Assembly: GCF_000237925.1 (NCBI RefSeq)
Contig: NC_031502.1
Span: forward strand, 44,699,417 to 44,763,416
Length of the DNA: 64,000 nt
Source of the DNA: Schistosoma mansoni
Taxonomy: Eukaryota; Platyhelminthes; Trematoda; Strigeidida; Schistosomatidae
Direction: 5' to 3'
The notes beneath the pieces are model-generated. The model was given only the letters and a program-made list of their open reading frames with translations. It was not told the origin of the DNA and did no database searches. This document shows, one piece after another, positions 13,363 through 27,000 of this stretch; the first letter of the stretch is position 1, and the number at the start of each line of letters is the position of its first letter. The position numbers were made by a program, and so were the translations under genes.

Positions 13363-15378
13363 CTAAAAGAAAAGTAAGATATAACAGTAAAATTTCTGAA
13401 CAGATCTGTTTCTAATTGATCGCATCTAATATTCTTGCTTTGTTCCTTTGTACTATTTAAAATTGGGTTATATTTATTCTCTGAAGAAGTGGTTTACACG
13501 AAACGTCAGAAAATTTAATTTTCCTAATCATTGGGATACTACAAATATATTATTTTTATTTATTTCAAGACTATAGTTCATGTCTGAACAAAAACACTCA
13601 TATATGAAGAGTGTGATATTAAACAGTGTGTACAATTAGTGTAGTGATTTAGAGGTGAAGTGCAAAAACGAAAAACAAACTATCATGATATTACAGTATG
13701 TGATTATTTTGTTACGATAGTTGGAATATTTTCTTCTGAAGAGAATGATATTCGTCTGCATACATCTGCTACATTGATAAGGCAATCTAATATTGAATAC
13801 ACAGTTCAATATATTCTTAATCAACGGCAGTAGCATTATTTGATTTCCACCAACTGTGACATTAAATAATTTGTACAAATAAAACAATCTAAACCAATCA
13901 AAATGGTGGATTTTTAATCTTTTGAAAATCGAAATATTACACTGGATTTTTCAAGATACTGCCTTTTATATCAACAGTTTTAGACTAAGCTAACAAACAT
14001 ATTCTTAAAAATTCAGTGTCTTACCGTCACGTAAACAACCAATTCGATACAGAGTGGGCATACGGATAACAAATGCAAATAAATCATCAATAAAGGTATT
14101 TAGTGCTTTGTATGTTAACATTCTCCAAGGAAGATGAGCAACAGATTTCATTTTATAATTGATAAACAATTGTGGGGTCATCATGATGAAACCTACAAAG
14201 TATACCAAATAAAAAAATGTTGAGATGTCAGATATCACACTGTGTGATGTAAGATTTATTGAATAGTTCTTAAAATATATTTTTCATCACCAATAACTAA
14301 TTGAAATGTATAGCAAGATTAATTTGCTCATAAGGTTCCTAAATCCATTTATTTAAACCATAAAGTCTGTTTAGATTATTATTTATTTGAGAGGGGTAAC
14401 CGAGTGTTGTTAAGAGTATAAGTGATTTTTATTTTTCAGTTGCTCAGCCGTGGAAGGATACTTCTTAAAACACATTACAAAAAACTGGATTAAGTGTTGT
14501 TTTGATGACATGGTAGAGTAACAATAGTGAACAAGGGACTATTGCTTGAGGTCATTTAAATATAGTCTTTTTGTGAGTAGTTTTGGATGAACCAGCTCCA
14601 TACTTTTAAGGCCTAACTGTTGGGGACGGTGATCCGTCTAGTAAGGTGAGGTGGGATATCTTCGAAACCAACCTTTTTTTTAACCTCCTCGTTCTCTTGT
14701 AGAAAGGCAGCAGCTTTGCACATGATGATTATCTAGAGTTAATGTCTTAGTGTCGTCACATTACAGTGTAGTACGATTTCACCTTTAAAAACTGAGTTTG
14801 CCGCTTTTAGTTTTATTGCTCTCCGAATAACCCGCTTCGCAATGTAGAAACTAAAGGAACGAGTGTTCCGCGACATTCAAGTTCAACTACCAAGTCAATG
14901 TATCAGCTACGGTGGGCTAATCAACTACATGGAGATTTAGTTTCATAGATAATATAGCTAGTAATAAAAATTAGTTTTAAGATGTAAATGGATCTCAATA
15001 ACAAACCAGCAGACATAAGCAGAAATCATTAAACCGGAAAGGGACTGTCGTACTTGATAACAAACAAGTAACTATTTAAACACCGATAGTTAATGAGTCT
15101 TATGCACAAAACTAAGTAAAACACTATCAATTAATAAAGATTGATGGAAGTTCGAAACAAAAAGGAGTTTCGCGATCCAAATCAATTTCACCCTGTCTAA
15201 CTGTAAATTGTGTGTTTGTTAAATGTTGACCAATAAAACTAGTTACCACAAACATTAAACAACTACTGATACACTGGTTCACAATAGACGACACAAAAAT
15301 ACATAACATTATTCTACTTAAATTAGTCTGGTGAACTAAAACACCTGGTATCTGCAATTAAGATTACTAGTCACAAAT

Positions 15379-15421
<43 letters not shown>

Positions 15422-18400
15422 GTGGGAAAATTTATCATCCGAGTAACTCATTGAATACAGTCAAGAAGTAAATTGTTGTTGAGACTACTGATTTTAGTAC
15501 ATGCTCGTCGTTTGCATATTACAATAGCGTTTTGTTAATTTCAAATGTTTAGAGAAATAGAAAATTGAGATTTTATTAAGTTAAACACAATAAGCAGCAA
15601 AAACTCCATGAAATGTAAAAAATCTAACGTTGAGAGAATAGTTATTCGGGAAATCTACAATTCGATAGTGACTTTAAACATTTGGTAACCGAAATGATGG
15701 ACTTGTGGACATCATTGAACCATTGAAAATAAAAGATATTATTACTATTATGTAACAGGAACGGGTAAAAAACTCAGTGTTGATTATTTGGTAAGTGTTT
15801 GATGATTAAGTTTAATAACAAAATGATAAAGTCTAGTTTATTGTGTGAGAATGGGTGTATATTTACGCCTTTATACTATTGTACTAAATCATAAAACGTA
15901 AATAAAAACTGTTCGCTTGATCTTTTTAAATCGACAGGGATTGTCACGTTATCAAAATATATTACGCTGTAGCCCAATGAAAGCTGAATGAATTGATGAT
16001 TTGAACGCTGTTCTACAATTATTTATTTCAAGCTACTTCGATCAAAATTAGTGGTTTATTACAAGTGTATGACAAAAACTTACCGAACGTCAACAGGAAA
16101 CCGTAAGAGACAGAAAGTATCCATGAATACCAACCACGATGCTCTTCATATATTAATGAATATCCACAATAAGCTGCTAACAATGGGAATAAAATCCATG
16201 ATAAATATCGGAAAGCCATCTGAAAAATAGTAGAAATTCAAATATCATTTCTTCTCTTAAGATATGTGAATGCCAAGAAACTGATACAACAGAGATGATA
16301 AACTGAATATACTAAAATAGACGCCAATAAAAACAATAAAACTTGGTATGCTGGAAGGTTATATGAACTTGTGATCTGAGTCTGTCTTAGTACTGGCCAA
16401 CCACATCATACATAAGACGACTGCTTTTTCAGCACTAAAAAGAAGCTATCTTTGTGCATTATTCTAGGAGAGATTCATGGACTAGAATCCAGTTCTAAAC
16501 AACTACAGCTTAATTCTATTCATCATTCTTCCATAGATTGTCATAAAATAGACTAAATATTCGGTAACTCTGGTATTATCAACTACATTACAGGTGACTG
16601 AGTACAGTAAGATAATGTTTAACGGGTATGTGTGGCACAGTTGAAATTTCCCAACACGCTTCACGATATAAACATTATAACAACAGAAAATTTTAATATA
16701 ATTTACCTGATCATATTTTTTGGTATCACTTTCTACGTATGATGATTGGTAATCCACATGAATACGTGGAAATACATTGAATATCAACGAATCATAATTA
16801 AACTAAATCAACGGAATAAGAACAATAAAAAGGGGTGATACTATTGAAAGTGTAAGAAATCATTTCAAAAAATATCATCAGAAACTGTAAGCAAATGCGT
16901 TTAATCTTATGGCCAATAGATATGATAGAGGAAGGCGAAGAATTTTATATTCTTTTTGTAAAATATAAATTCCTTTACATGTGTTGAAATGTGGTAACAG
17001 CCTGATAGACTCGTACCGGTCAGTCAGTCAGCTACAACGTAGGACTCGTACCGGACGACCTGCTCAATTATTTGCCACAATTATTTTTCAACTGTTTAAA
17101 TAATCCAACTAAAATAATTGTTCCATATCTATTTAAACCACTCTACAAGCCCCATATATTAAAAATAATGGTGTGCACACTAGTGACTGGTCTCAAGAGG
17201 TAATTCAAGGAGTTCTAGTGAGGAGTTATGGTCAGCGAAGTTTAAACATGTTTGGTGAGGCAATCACTCACTAAAAACAACAAAAGATAGTTACTCAATA
17301 TTGTGAATCAACAGAAATTAGACGTGCACACTACTGGGTGTCGAATCAGTATTTTAAACGCAAAACTAGCGCCGTGAGACCTAAATGGTTTGGGGTTTAT
17401 TCCAGGTGGGGTCGTAGATATGCATTACTGAGGAGTCTCATACTAGAACAAAACAGTTGTCCAATGCTTTCTGGTTACGAATGGTTGTTTAACTTAGGTC
17501 GGTTCCTGATATCTATGAAATCCGAAAATCTCCGCACACAGCCCGTATTGATAAACAATTATTTGTTGTAATACTGCACAATCGATGCTTAGATTTCTAT
17601 GCTGTACAAAAATTTAAGGTACTTATATATATATGTAAAGTTGAAAGTGGTACTGCGATAGTGTGACACTAGACAGTGAATACAGTTCGAAAGTAACAAG
17701 TAACGTGGTAGAATACAAAAATTAATATAGGTATGAAATAAGTAGAAACAACTCAATAACTATAGGAAGATAAAAGAATGAATATATTTGAGGCACTGTT
17801 TGATAACCCGGGAATAATCGAGTTGGGAGACCCACTTGTTAGATAAGCGAAATTGTTCATTTTCGCATAACAATGTCTGATTTTTTCCAATAATTTTGTT
17901 TTAAATATGTTTATTGACTCAATGTTTTTTAAATAAAGACGACATATTTTTAGGTTTTCTATTTACAAAAAATTTCTAATTAAATAGAAAGACTAATCAT
18001 TCATAGAATCTCTTTATGTTTGTATAACTCAACTTACTCTGAAAGAAAGGACTTTCTTGATTTTCCAGATCTCAATTAACAGTCCAAAAACAACTGATAG
18101 TTTTATAACAAAATTGGTATCGTTATCAAGTACGTACAGCACAACAATGAATGACTGGAAGACATTGAAAAATACAGAGCGAACTGAGAGACCTTCTAAG
18201 GATTCTCTTGTTTTCCAAAATTGTATATCTAAAGGATTGTAAAAGAAATATATTCCACACTTAAACACGAAATCAATTAAATCAAACAAAATTGTTCGCA
18301 GAAGCATAAACCGTATGAATACATTTTGACCAACAATCACAAAGTTTGATTTAAGTCTTAAGAAACTAGAGTGCTTTGATTTTTCTCTTCATTGAATGGA

Positions 18401-21040
18401 AATATCAAACTTTCAGACAACAATAGATGGATTTTTTTAACTATTATTTAGCCACTATGTAGAGTATTAAAACATGTAAGTACGAAATCAGGTGTCTTGT
18501 TGATTACACATATTGAAATTTACCAAAATAGATATTACTATGCTCACACTGACTCTAAATACAGTCAAAACAATATTTGTTTTAAATCAGAATGAAAACA
18601 GGAAAATAGAAAGAAAATATGACATGATTTATTGAACTCACCATTTTTAAATGCTAACAATTCAAAAACACTATGGACAATTGATACGACAACTGTTACA
18701 GCTAAAAGCAAAGGATTTGTTTCGATCAGTGCTTTCTATATGTATTACGAAGAGGAAAAGGGAAAAATCAAGCATAGAATAACAAATGGAGGATAAAGTG
18801 AAGTAAACATAATAAATTGTTGAGTAGCGATATGAAAAAATCGTGGTTAACGATATTGCTTGACAAGTTGTTATAGAAGACAAGTTTGTGATCAGCATGT
18901 CTTAGTTGGCATTATTAGACAGACGATGCACAATGATACATTATGGTTGAATGATAGACGATTCATTCTAGACTTTGTATAAAACATTTTTTTTGATTAA
19001 ATAATACTTTATGTTATTTACAGCCAGCTTCAGCTCGCGGAATTGGTGTTCGACTGGTAACACCGACACAAACATTGTTACGTCACATTTAAAGTACAAC
19101 CGAAACGAGGTTTCTAAGCCACTGACGTGATATTGAAATTAAGACCAAGATATTCGGCTTAATTGTTGTACAAATTATTTTCTGCAACCATTTGGTGCCA
19201 TCATGAGTTGCTTCATTGATTTTCAGCCAAATTTTATAATCCAAATTCATGAGAAATATTTCCTAGTCCAGGTGTTTTTGTTGTTAATCAATTTAGTTTC
19301 AATTTATTGGTTTGCACCAACAAAATTTTGACCATACACAATATGTCTAGCGACCCACCAATTAACATAATGTACGAGAAGACATAACGTCTCATCGAGA
19401 AACTAATCTTTCCATCGTCATTAAGAGGGTTTTGTTTGACAGTGGTTAATTTTCTAAAGCGATTAACTGTTTATTAAAGAAACGTCTTAAAATATCCGCT
19501 TCATTCACGAAAGTTCTGAGCAACTAGGCAATACCAAAATATCCATCTCGATGCATTAAATCAAACACTTGAAAATTTCGGCACTAAGTTCTGTACGTTT
19601 ATAACCAATTCCCGATTCGAAAAGTTCCTACTAGTAAAAAATCAACTATTGATGACAAACTTTCAATATTATGTTTCTCAATAAACAGTCACCCGAGTTC
19701 AGAAGCAATAAGTATTAAACAAGTTTCGTGTATGATACAGTAAAGAGGTAAACTCCCCTAAACTACAGATAACTAAGTTTTAAAAACTTATAAGGAAATC
19801 AAAATGGACGGCAGATAGATGACGTTCTGTTCAAGGAGTCTGGTTAGTTAGTGAGTCAGATCTTTTTTCATTCTCAATTCCCCAGTTGCAAACTAGTTGT
19901 CACTTTTTAGTTTCTTAATTTACAAGTGAAAATTCTGTCGTATTGATTTATAATTTGTACAAAATGAGTAAATGCAATATACCCAATACTCAAAAGAACT
20001 CTAACACATCTTCCATACCTACAAAAGAAATTACTTCGTTTACTGAAATACTGGTGTAGACATTTTAACATAAGTAAAAGATATCTCAGTATATGTCAAT
20101 ATCACATTCGATTGGGATGTAACCTATAGTTGGTTAATCAAATACACTCGCTACGTAAAACTAATTTACGGACCAGACTGAAAAATGATGCAAGATAACC
20201 TTGAGTAGTCAAAGTTTGATTTCACCTGCTTCTTGGATGAATGATTGGAGGTTATTCTGTGTAGAGTTCAATGAAAGGTTGTTAATTCCTCACTATACAC
20301 GTTGGTTGATCAAACACTTGTGAACAAACGAAATTCAATAAAACAGTAAATGATGGTAATTCTGTTCAATCACACTGTTTGATGTCTCTTCAGTTCACTT
20401 AAACTACTTAAACAACGTTCAGTAACTAGTATATTTTTGCTAAATTCTGTGGACAAGTGTGACCTTTTCAATTCTTACCCATGGCTTATAACTGAATCTC
20501 ACTTCCACAACAAAAATGCAGTAAGTAATGTTGGTTATGTATTATGTTCAAATTTATAGATTTAACTATGATAAAATAACAAAAACTGTCTATATTTACA
20601 AAAACAATAAAAGATCACAATAATTAACGAACTGCTTTATGAAAACAAGAACAAAGTTCATACTAAAACTCAAAAAAAGAAAAATCTTTGTACTCCACAT
20701 CATAAATTTTACCTTTATTGTATCTTGTTCCTCATCATTTTCATTTTCTGATGGTAACATAGAAGTGGCCATCAACTGATTGAACCAAGTTTTCTTAGCT
20801 GTTTGTGCAGCGTACAACTGCCATTTGAATAGAGATAAAGGTGCTAAAGTAATATGAATTGGTAGTATTGGTGTAGTTTCATTCACTGGTTTATAATCTT
20901 CATTTAGATTCCAATAATCATTCAGATAAACAACGGGATAATATTCATTGGTCGGCGAATAAAACTCGATAACTGAAAAATCAGTAAAAACCCCAAGCGA
21001 TTTCAGAAACGTTCATTCGTTAACTTATAAAAAAGACTAG

Positions 21041-21091
<51 letters not shown>

Positions 21092-24000
21092 TCAGAATTT
21101 ATGCCATTTTTAGCAGCTAAATAATGTATAGCCTGTGTAGTGAAACGAGTGGTTGTCCCAATCTAATTAGAAAGTTTATTAAAGATTCAAGTTTTCTAAT
21201 GATGACAAAAAGACTTGCCATGATGTTAAAGGTCAAATAAAAACAATCTTTTAAATGACAAAGTATAGGAAGTAATTATGAGATTTTATTCAGGATATAC
21301 AGAAGTAGGCAAAATAATGATGACCACTGCAAATATTAACCTTTTTTGATTAAACTACTGAGAACAGAAAACACTTCTATTAAATGTTTATATAATTTGA
21401 GGTAGTTGGAAAACGATAAATAATTCCGTCATACGACCGGTACATACTATACACATTAGCATGGTGACTATAGGTGATCATTTCATGTTCGTTTAGTGGA
21501 AATATGGTTGCTATACATGAAGAAATTGAGAGCACAATGTCGATTAAAATAATTTGCATACTTTGAGATATTTTTAAAAAAAAACAATCATTATTTTACT
21601 TGAGAAATACATTAAATATTAGGTAAAAAAAGCTGTTGAATAAAAGACATGAGATATGCGACAAACGACAATTTGCATAATTTTAGTTGGTACTGGTATC
21701 GATTAATGACACTCAATCTATTCATTGTATAAATGATGAATTAAAGTTGTATGGTGAGGGGATTACTATATGCAGTACGCATGTTTAGGGATCATGAGTC
21801 CTTTAATTAGACCCTGGAAGATGTAAGTAGTCGGTGAGAAAGCTCGATAACAATCGGACTCAGATATTTCACCACAGAGAAATTTTGATTTTCAGTAAAT
21901 ACCACTTTATGATAAATATAAAAATTTAACCTTCAAATAACGAGAAAATCTCGTTATTATCTATAAGTTCACTTAATACAAAATTATAAATTAGTCTGTA
22001 GTTTTAACTTTGTGCACAAAGAACACGTTTGGTTACATCGGCTAATAAATCGATAAATACCAAACTCACAAAATGGTGACAACACTCCATAAAAACTAAC
22101 TGCGTTAAATATATGTTTATTATCTTGATAAATAACGGTCAAAAAGCGCATTTCAATCACGTTTAATTAGCACAAACAAATAAACAGTATACAATGTGAG
22201 TCACTAATCTACCGTGGAAGCGCATACAACAACAAACCTTGAAACAATAAGCAAATAACATTGAAAAATAGCTACCACTTATTCTTTTTCTGATTAAATT
22301 CAACCAAAGAATAAAACTTGATCAATTAGTTGAAACTTATAACAATGAGATTCACCGAAGAATAAAAAAATCAAATAAAAAGCTGAATGTAGATTTACAC
22401 TTATACAATCAAGAGTTTCACCAGAGTTTGGAATATGCACTATAACTTTGTATTGAACCCACAATCGACTAATAATAACAATAATGCAACGCCTAAAAGT
22501 TGCAGATACGAAAAAAATCTGATTAAAATAATGATTTGTAGTGCAAAGATTACGTGGACTGAAAATTTAACCATGATAACAGTGATTATCTGCAACAGTA
22601 TTGATTTCATATGTTAAGGAGAAAATGCGTATACCGAAATGGTAACTTGCATATCTTTCGGTTTTAGATAACATTTTTATAGCTACTACTATTATTTTCA
22701 CCAAATGTAAAAGCATAATGCAGACATGCAAAATAATTTTTTTCGATGAATTTCGTAACCACTAACCATCGAAATGAAATAAAGGTCTATTTTGAAAGGA
22801 AGAAGTTAGCAACAGAAATTGACCATTGCTTTGCAAATTACATACATATGAAACAGGAACAAAAGCAGCTGGTCAGTTATAATGCTAACCACACCAATTA
22901 AATATGAAATCCAATGAAAAGTAAAGCTGGGAATATCCAATATCCCAACTTATAGTAAATCTTTAATTTTCTACATAACCTGATACAGTCAAAGGATAAA
23001 AAGTTCAGGAGTATGAACAAAATAATCGTGTATAGATGCTATTTTAACCTTACTGCCTTTTTTGCTTTATGTACTACCAATACGCCCCTAAATGCCCTGG
23101 TACGGCCGAGAGTGGGGAGGGCCCGCCCTCTCTCTAGAAATGCTCTCACACGACCACGCGTATACAGTCTCTGCTTAGGAAGTCCTACTCACTGCCTTCA
23201 CGCGGCATTACTGTTGTTTACGAAATTGAGAGGACGAAAAGCGAACGTCCGGCACTTTAACCGGGTTGGTGGACACGGAAAGTCCACCTAGGGGAGTTGG
23301 AAAACCCTCATTCCAAACCAAAGTTGCGCATGGGCTTCAAGATCCTGAGGGAACGAATGGCGTATGAACCAATCGTTGGCCATCGGCTACCATGGGACTG
23401 TATCTCTTTACGATGCACCACTACCTTGTGGATTAGGCCTCTAGGTCAAAGGCTCCGGGTGTGGCCCCCTAAGAAAACTACCTGCTTCGGTCTGGGCACC
23501 CGGGCAGTATCATAGCCCTCACACAATTAAATGAAATGACATTTTTTGTGTGGCGCATATATATCTGGTGCCCCCTTGTACTAATATTTATGTGTTCAAA
23601 TAAATAAATAAATAAACGAATGCAACTTCAAAAATACTTTTATTGATCTTATGAGACCGAATTTTAGGCTACCTCCTTGAGTTGTCATTGTTTAAAATGT
23701 CATTCAAATCCCAATAAATATTTGATTCCAATGGTACATGTACATTAAAATGATCACATAATGACCCAGAATACACTTAAATAACCTACTGTATTATCCC
23801 TAGTTAACAAGTTTAACTGGTTTGATATTAACTTGTAAAAATATTCAGGCTTATGAAAATTCGAAAACCTAAGAAGTAGACTACCTATCAAACAGTTTTC
23901 ATCGATAGCATTAATAGTAGGAAAAATTTGCTAGTAATGACAGAAGTAACAAAGAGAACAATGTAAAAATTAGCAGTTACTGTTTAAGAGACTAAACACC

Positions 24001-27000
24001 AGTAATTAAAATAAAAGTAGGGACTTGAAAAATGATATGTCAATGAATTAAATGCTTATTGTATATACTGATAACTTCATGAACAATTATCAGATAATAT
24101 TGTATGACACACTGTGAAACAAAAATCACATTTCTTTTATTGAGTTATAAGTTATTTGAAACAAAAAGAGTAAGAATGTTTGGTACTAACAAACTTAGAC
24201 TTCCAAGTACACGTATTGCATTAAAGCTGATAAGAGTAAAACTGTACACCACTTTTCATTGAAAATAGAATACTTACATTGATCCAAAGGAACTGGGACA
24301 GAACCTTTAACCCATGGAGAATGGTCATCAACTAAGTTAATAGTTAGATTTGGATGCCAATGAGTGGTCGGAGGTAAATATTGTACATCAGATGGTGTCG
24401 AAGAACCAGCTACCAAATCTGGATGAGAATCAGTATGACCTGTGATTAGATTTGTGGTACGGGATAAACGACGACGTTTGTAACGCGTCAACACTGAAAC
24501 ACAATACAGTAAAATAATCAATAAACCATGTGTCGATATTTAAACCGTCTTTTTTAAATGACTGCAATGGGGTTGTAAACAGTATGAATTGTATGCTAAT
24601 AGAAATGTTAGGCAAAAGGGAAAAAAGAGACGGAAGCATTTTAATACCTACTTTTTGATTTATATACAGTGTACTTCAGTGAATAGTTATTGCCCGTATT
24701 TGGATCTGGTGAGAAACCAGGTTTAACAAAATATACATGTATATACAATGAACCATTGAACATAAGGTTGGGAAACTACAAAAACAGAGAGAGAAAAATG
24801 GGGGAATGATTAATTCAACGTAGTTTAAGGCAAATAATACACGTCAACAAGAGTGAAGAAGTGATTTTCTATCGTGATGATCTGCTATTTACAGGAAAAT
24901 CGAAAATCTGGCCAGGGTTAAACGATTTACACAATAATATACGTCTACTCTGGTAATCATAATAAACTCATGAATAATGGATGAAATTTATTTTGCGAGG
25001 GTTATTTACGTTAACCTCTTATCCAAAACTTGGTATGTTAAATGACAAAAGAAAGAAAGACAAGTAGAGTGGAGGGATATAGTTTAATGAAAAGGCTTAG
25101 ATACAATAAAAACCAAGATACATATATATATGCTAAAAGAAAGGGATCACGCCACAACTACAATGGTCAACGTAAAAGCTTATTGTCATATAAAAAATTG
25201 ATGGATGACTTCCTAGGGTAACTTAATTATAACCCATTCTTACGTCAATAAATAAAATTAAGATAGCCAGCGGTTACTTATGTGTGGAATGTTTTTGAGT
25301 TTTTTCAGTCAATTTAGATGTAAAAAGCTCATCGACAAGTTTTTTTTATTTAATAGTGCACAAATAGCACTAGCACGAATTACTAGATGGTTTGCCACCC
25401 ACAGGCACTGTTTCAAAAATGTGTACAATGGACTATTCGTAACTCCTGTCTGTCCACAATTTTTATACGATCATATTGAAGACATGCAGTGACACACACA
25501 AAATTCTAGGATACTCAATCGTCCTGATATTTCGCTTTTCGTTCAACTATAAACAATTATCAAAGGTAGACGAGACTTGTATAAATGTCAAGATTTTGTA
25601 AGTCATTAAAATGCAAGAATTGATGAGACTAGGCAGGTGGTGTGAAAAACACAGTGTTATAACTTTATATCGTAAACTAGTTATTGATAGAGATTATCCG
25701 TTATATATTTGAGTGTGACCGAATGAAGACCTGACACCTTTTCATGTATTTCTAACTTTGGGTAAAGTATCTTATTCATGACAGTGGTGGATAGTGGACA
25801 ACTGAAAGGTAGCCAGAAGCAAGTTGAATTGTCTATTAAAATCAACTGCCGTCATAAAATTTGGTCATAGACCAAATTTTCTTAGTAACACCCATGTAAA
25901 TTGCCACCCCTTTTAGACTCGTTCCTTATAAGTTTAAGCAATCGCTTAACATTGCATATTGCCACTATCGTACTTAAGTTTAATGCCAAAAACTTTTAGT
26001 ACAGATTCACTAAGCTTACACATTATAATGTGCTTGGCTGAATAAACCGAAATGAATCTACAGCCACTTATTAGTTTACAAGTAGTTATTGGGATTCATC
26101 TACCTTATGAAAAGACATGTTGAAAGACAATAACAGTCTTCACTGCTACTTTACATTAGCCACCCTAGTACAGCAGTTTTTAGTTGTATATATATTATCA
26201 TCTATCATCCTAAATTAAAGACTTTTGACTCAGTTATTCATACAATACACTTGCTACCGTTGTGTCGTGATCTTTCAAATGTAACTATGTTGGGCCCATT
26301 AAGGTGTATAAACATATGCCCGAAACGGAATGATAGCAAAGTGGTAGTTTAATTATTCACTCTTCCAAATGGTGACAAGGAACTATAAAGTTTACTTCAT
26401 GTCTTTATTCGATTATAATTAAGGTTAGCTGGATGTTGAAGCTAACCATATCGAATACATTTGACTTCCAAAGTGGACCAGATATCCACAAGACCATTAC
26501 TTTGTTAGGACATAACCGTAATTAGTGAATGTGTAGGTAGAAACTATGTAGACATGTTCGTACAGTCAACTACATTTGAATAGCATAACCGTCTTATGAC
26601 AGTTAACATTATAAAATACCGAAGAATAGATTAAACAGTAAATTATTATTTATTTATATTAAAGTGTTCATACACTCAAAAAGACAGCAAAAACTCACCT
26701 GACTGCAATGAATTTCACTGATCTTTGAATATGAACCATCTCCGTCTGGCCCGCCATTCCAATCCCCATACGTAATATTGGGTTCATACCAAAATAAAGC
26801 ATTAGAGTTATTAAAAGAATGAAATGTTGGATCTTCACTTAAATAGACAAATAAATCCATCAGAGAACCCGACTGATAAAGATTTGTAGCTGGGATAACC
26901 GTTTTACTTGGATCCATCTGGTTAGGTGATGGACGACGAAACAAGTTGAGGACAAAGTATGCTGTGAGCAGACGGAAAGCAAATGCCTTCAACATTCCCC

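Noticed and set aside
18057-18242. 61-codon plus frame
   Set aside because: The antisense shadow of CLPTM1 exon 7.
25280-25492. 70-codon plus frame
   Set aside because: Lies in a CLPTM1 intron on the opposite strand, with no motif, splice partner or repeat similarity.
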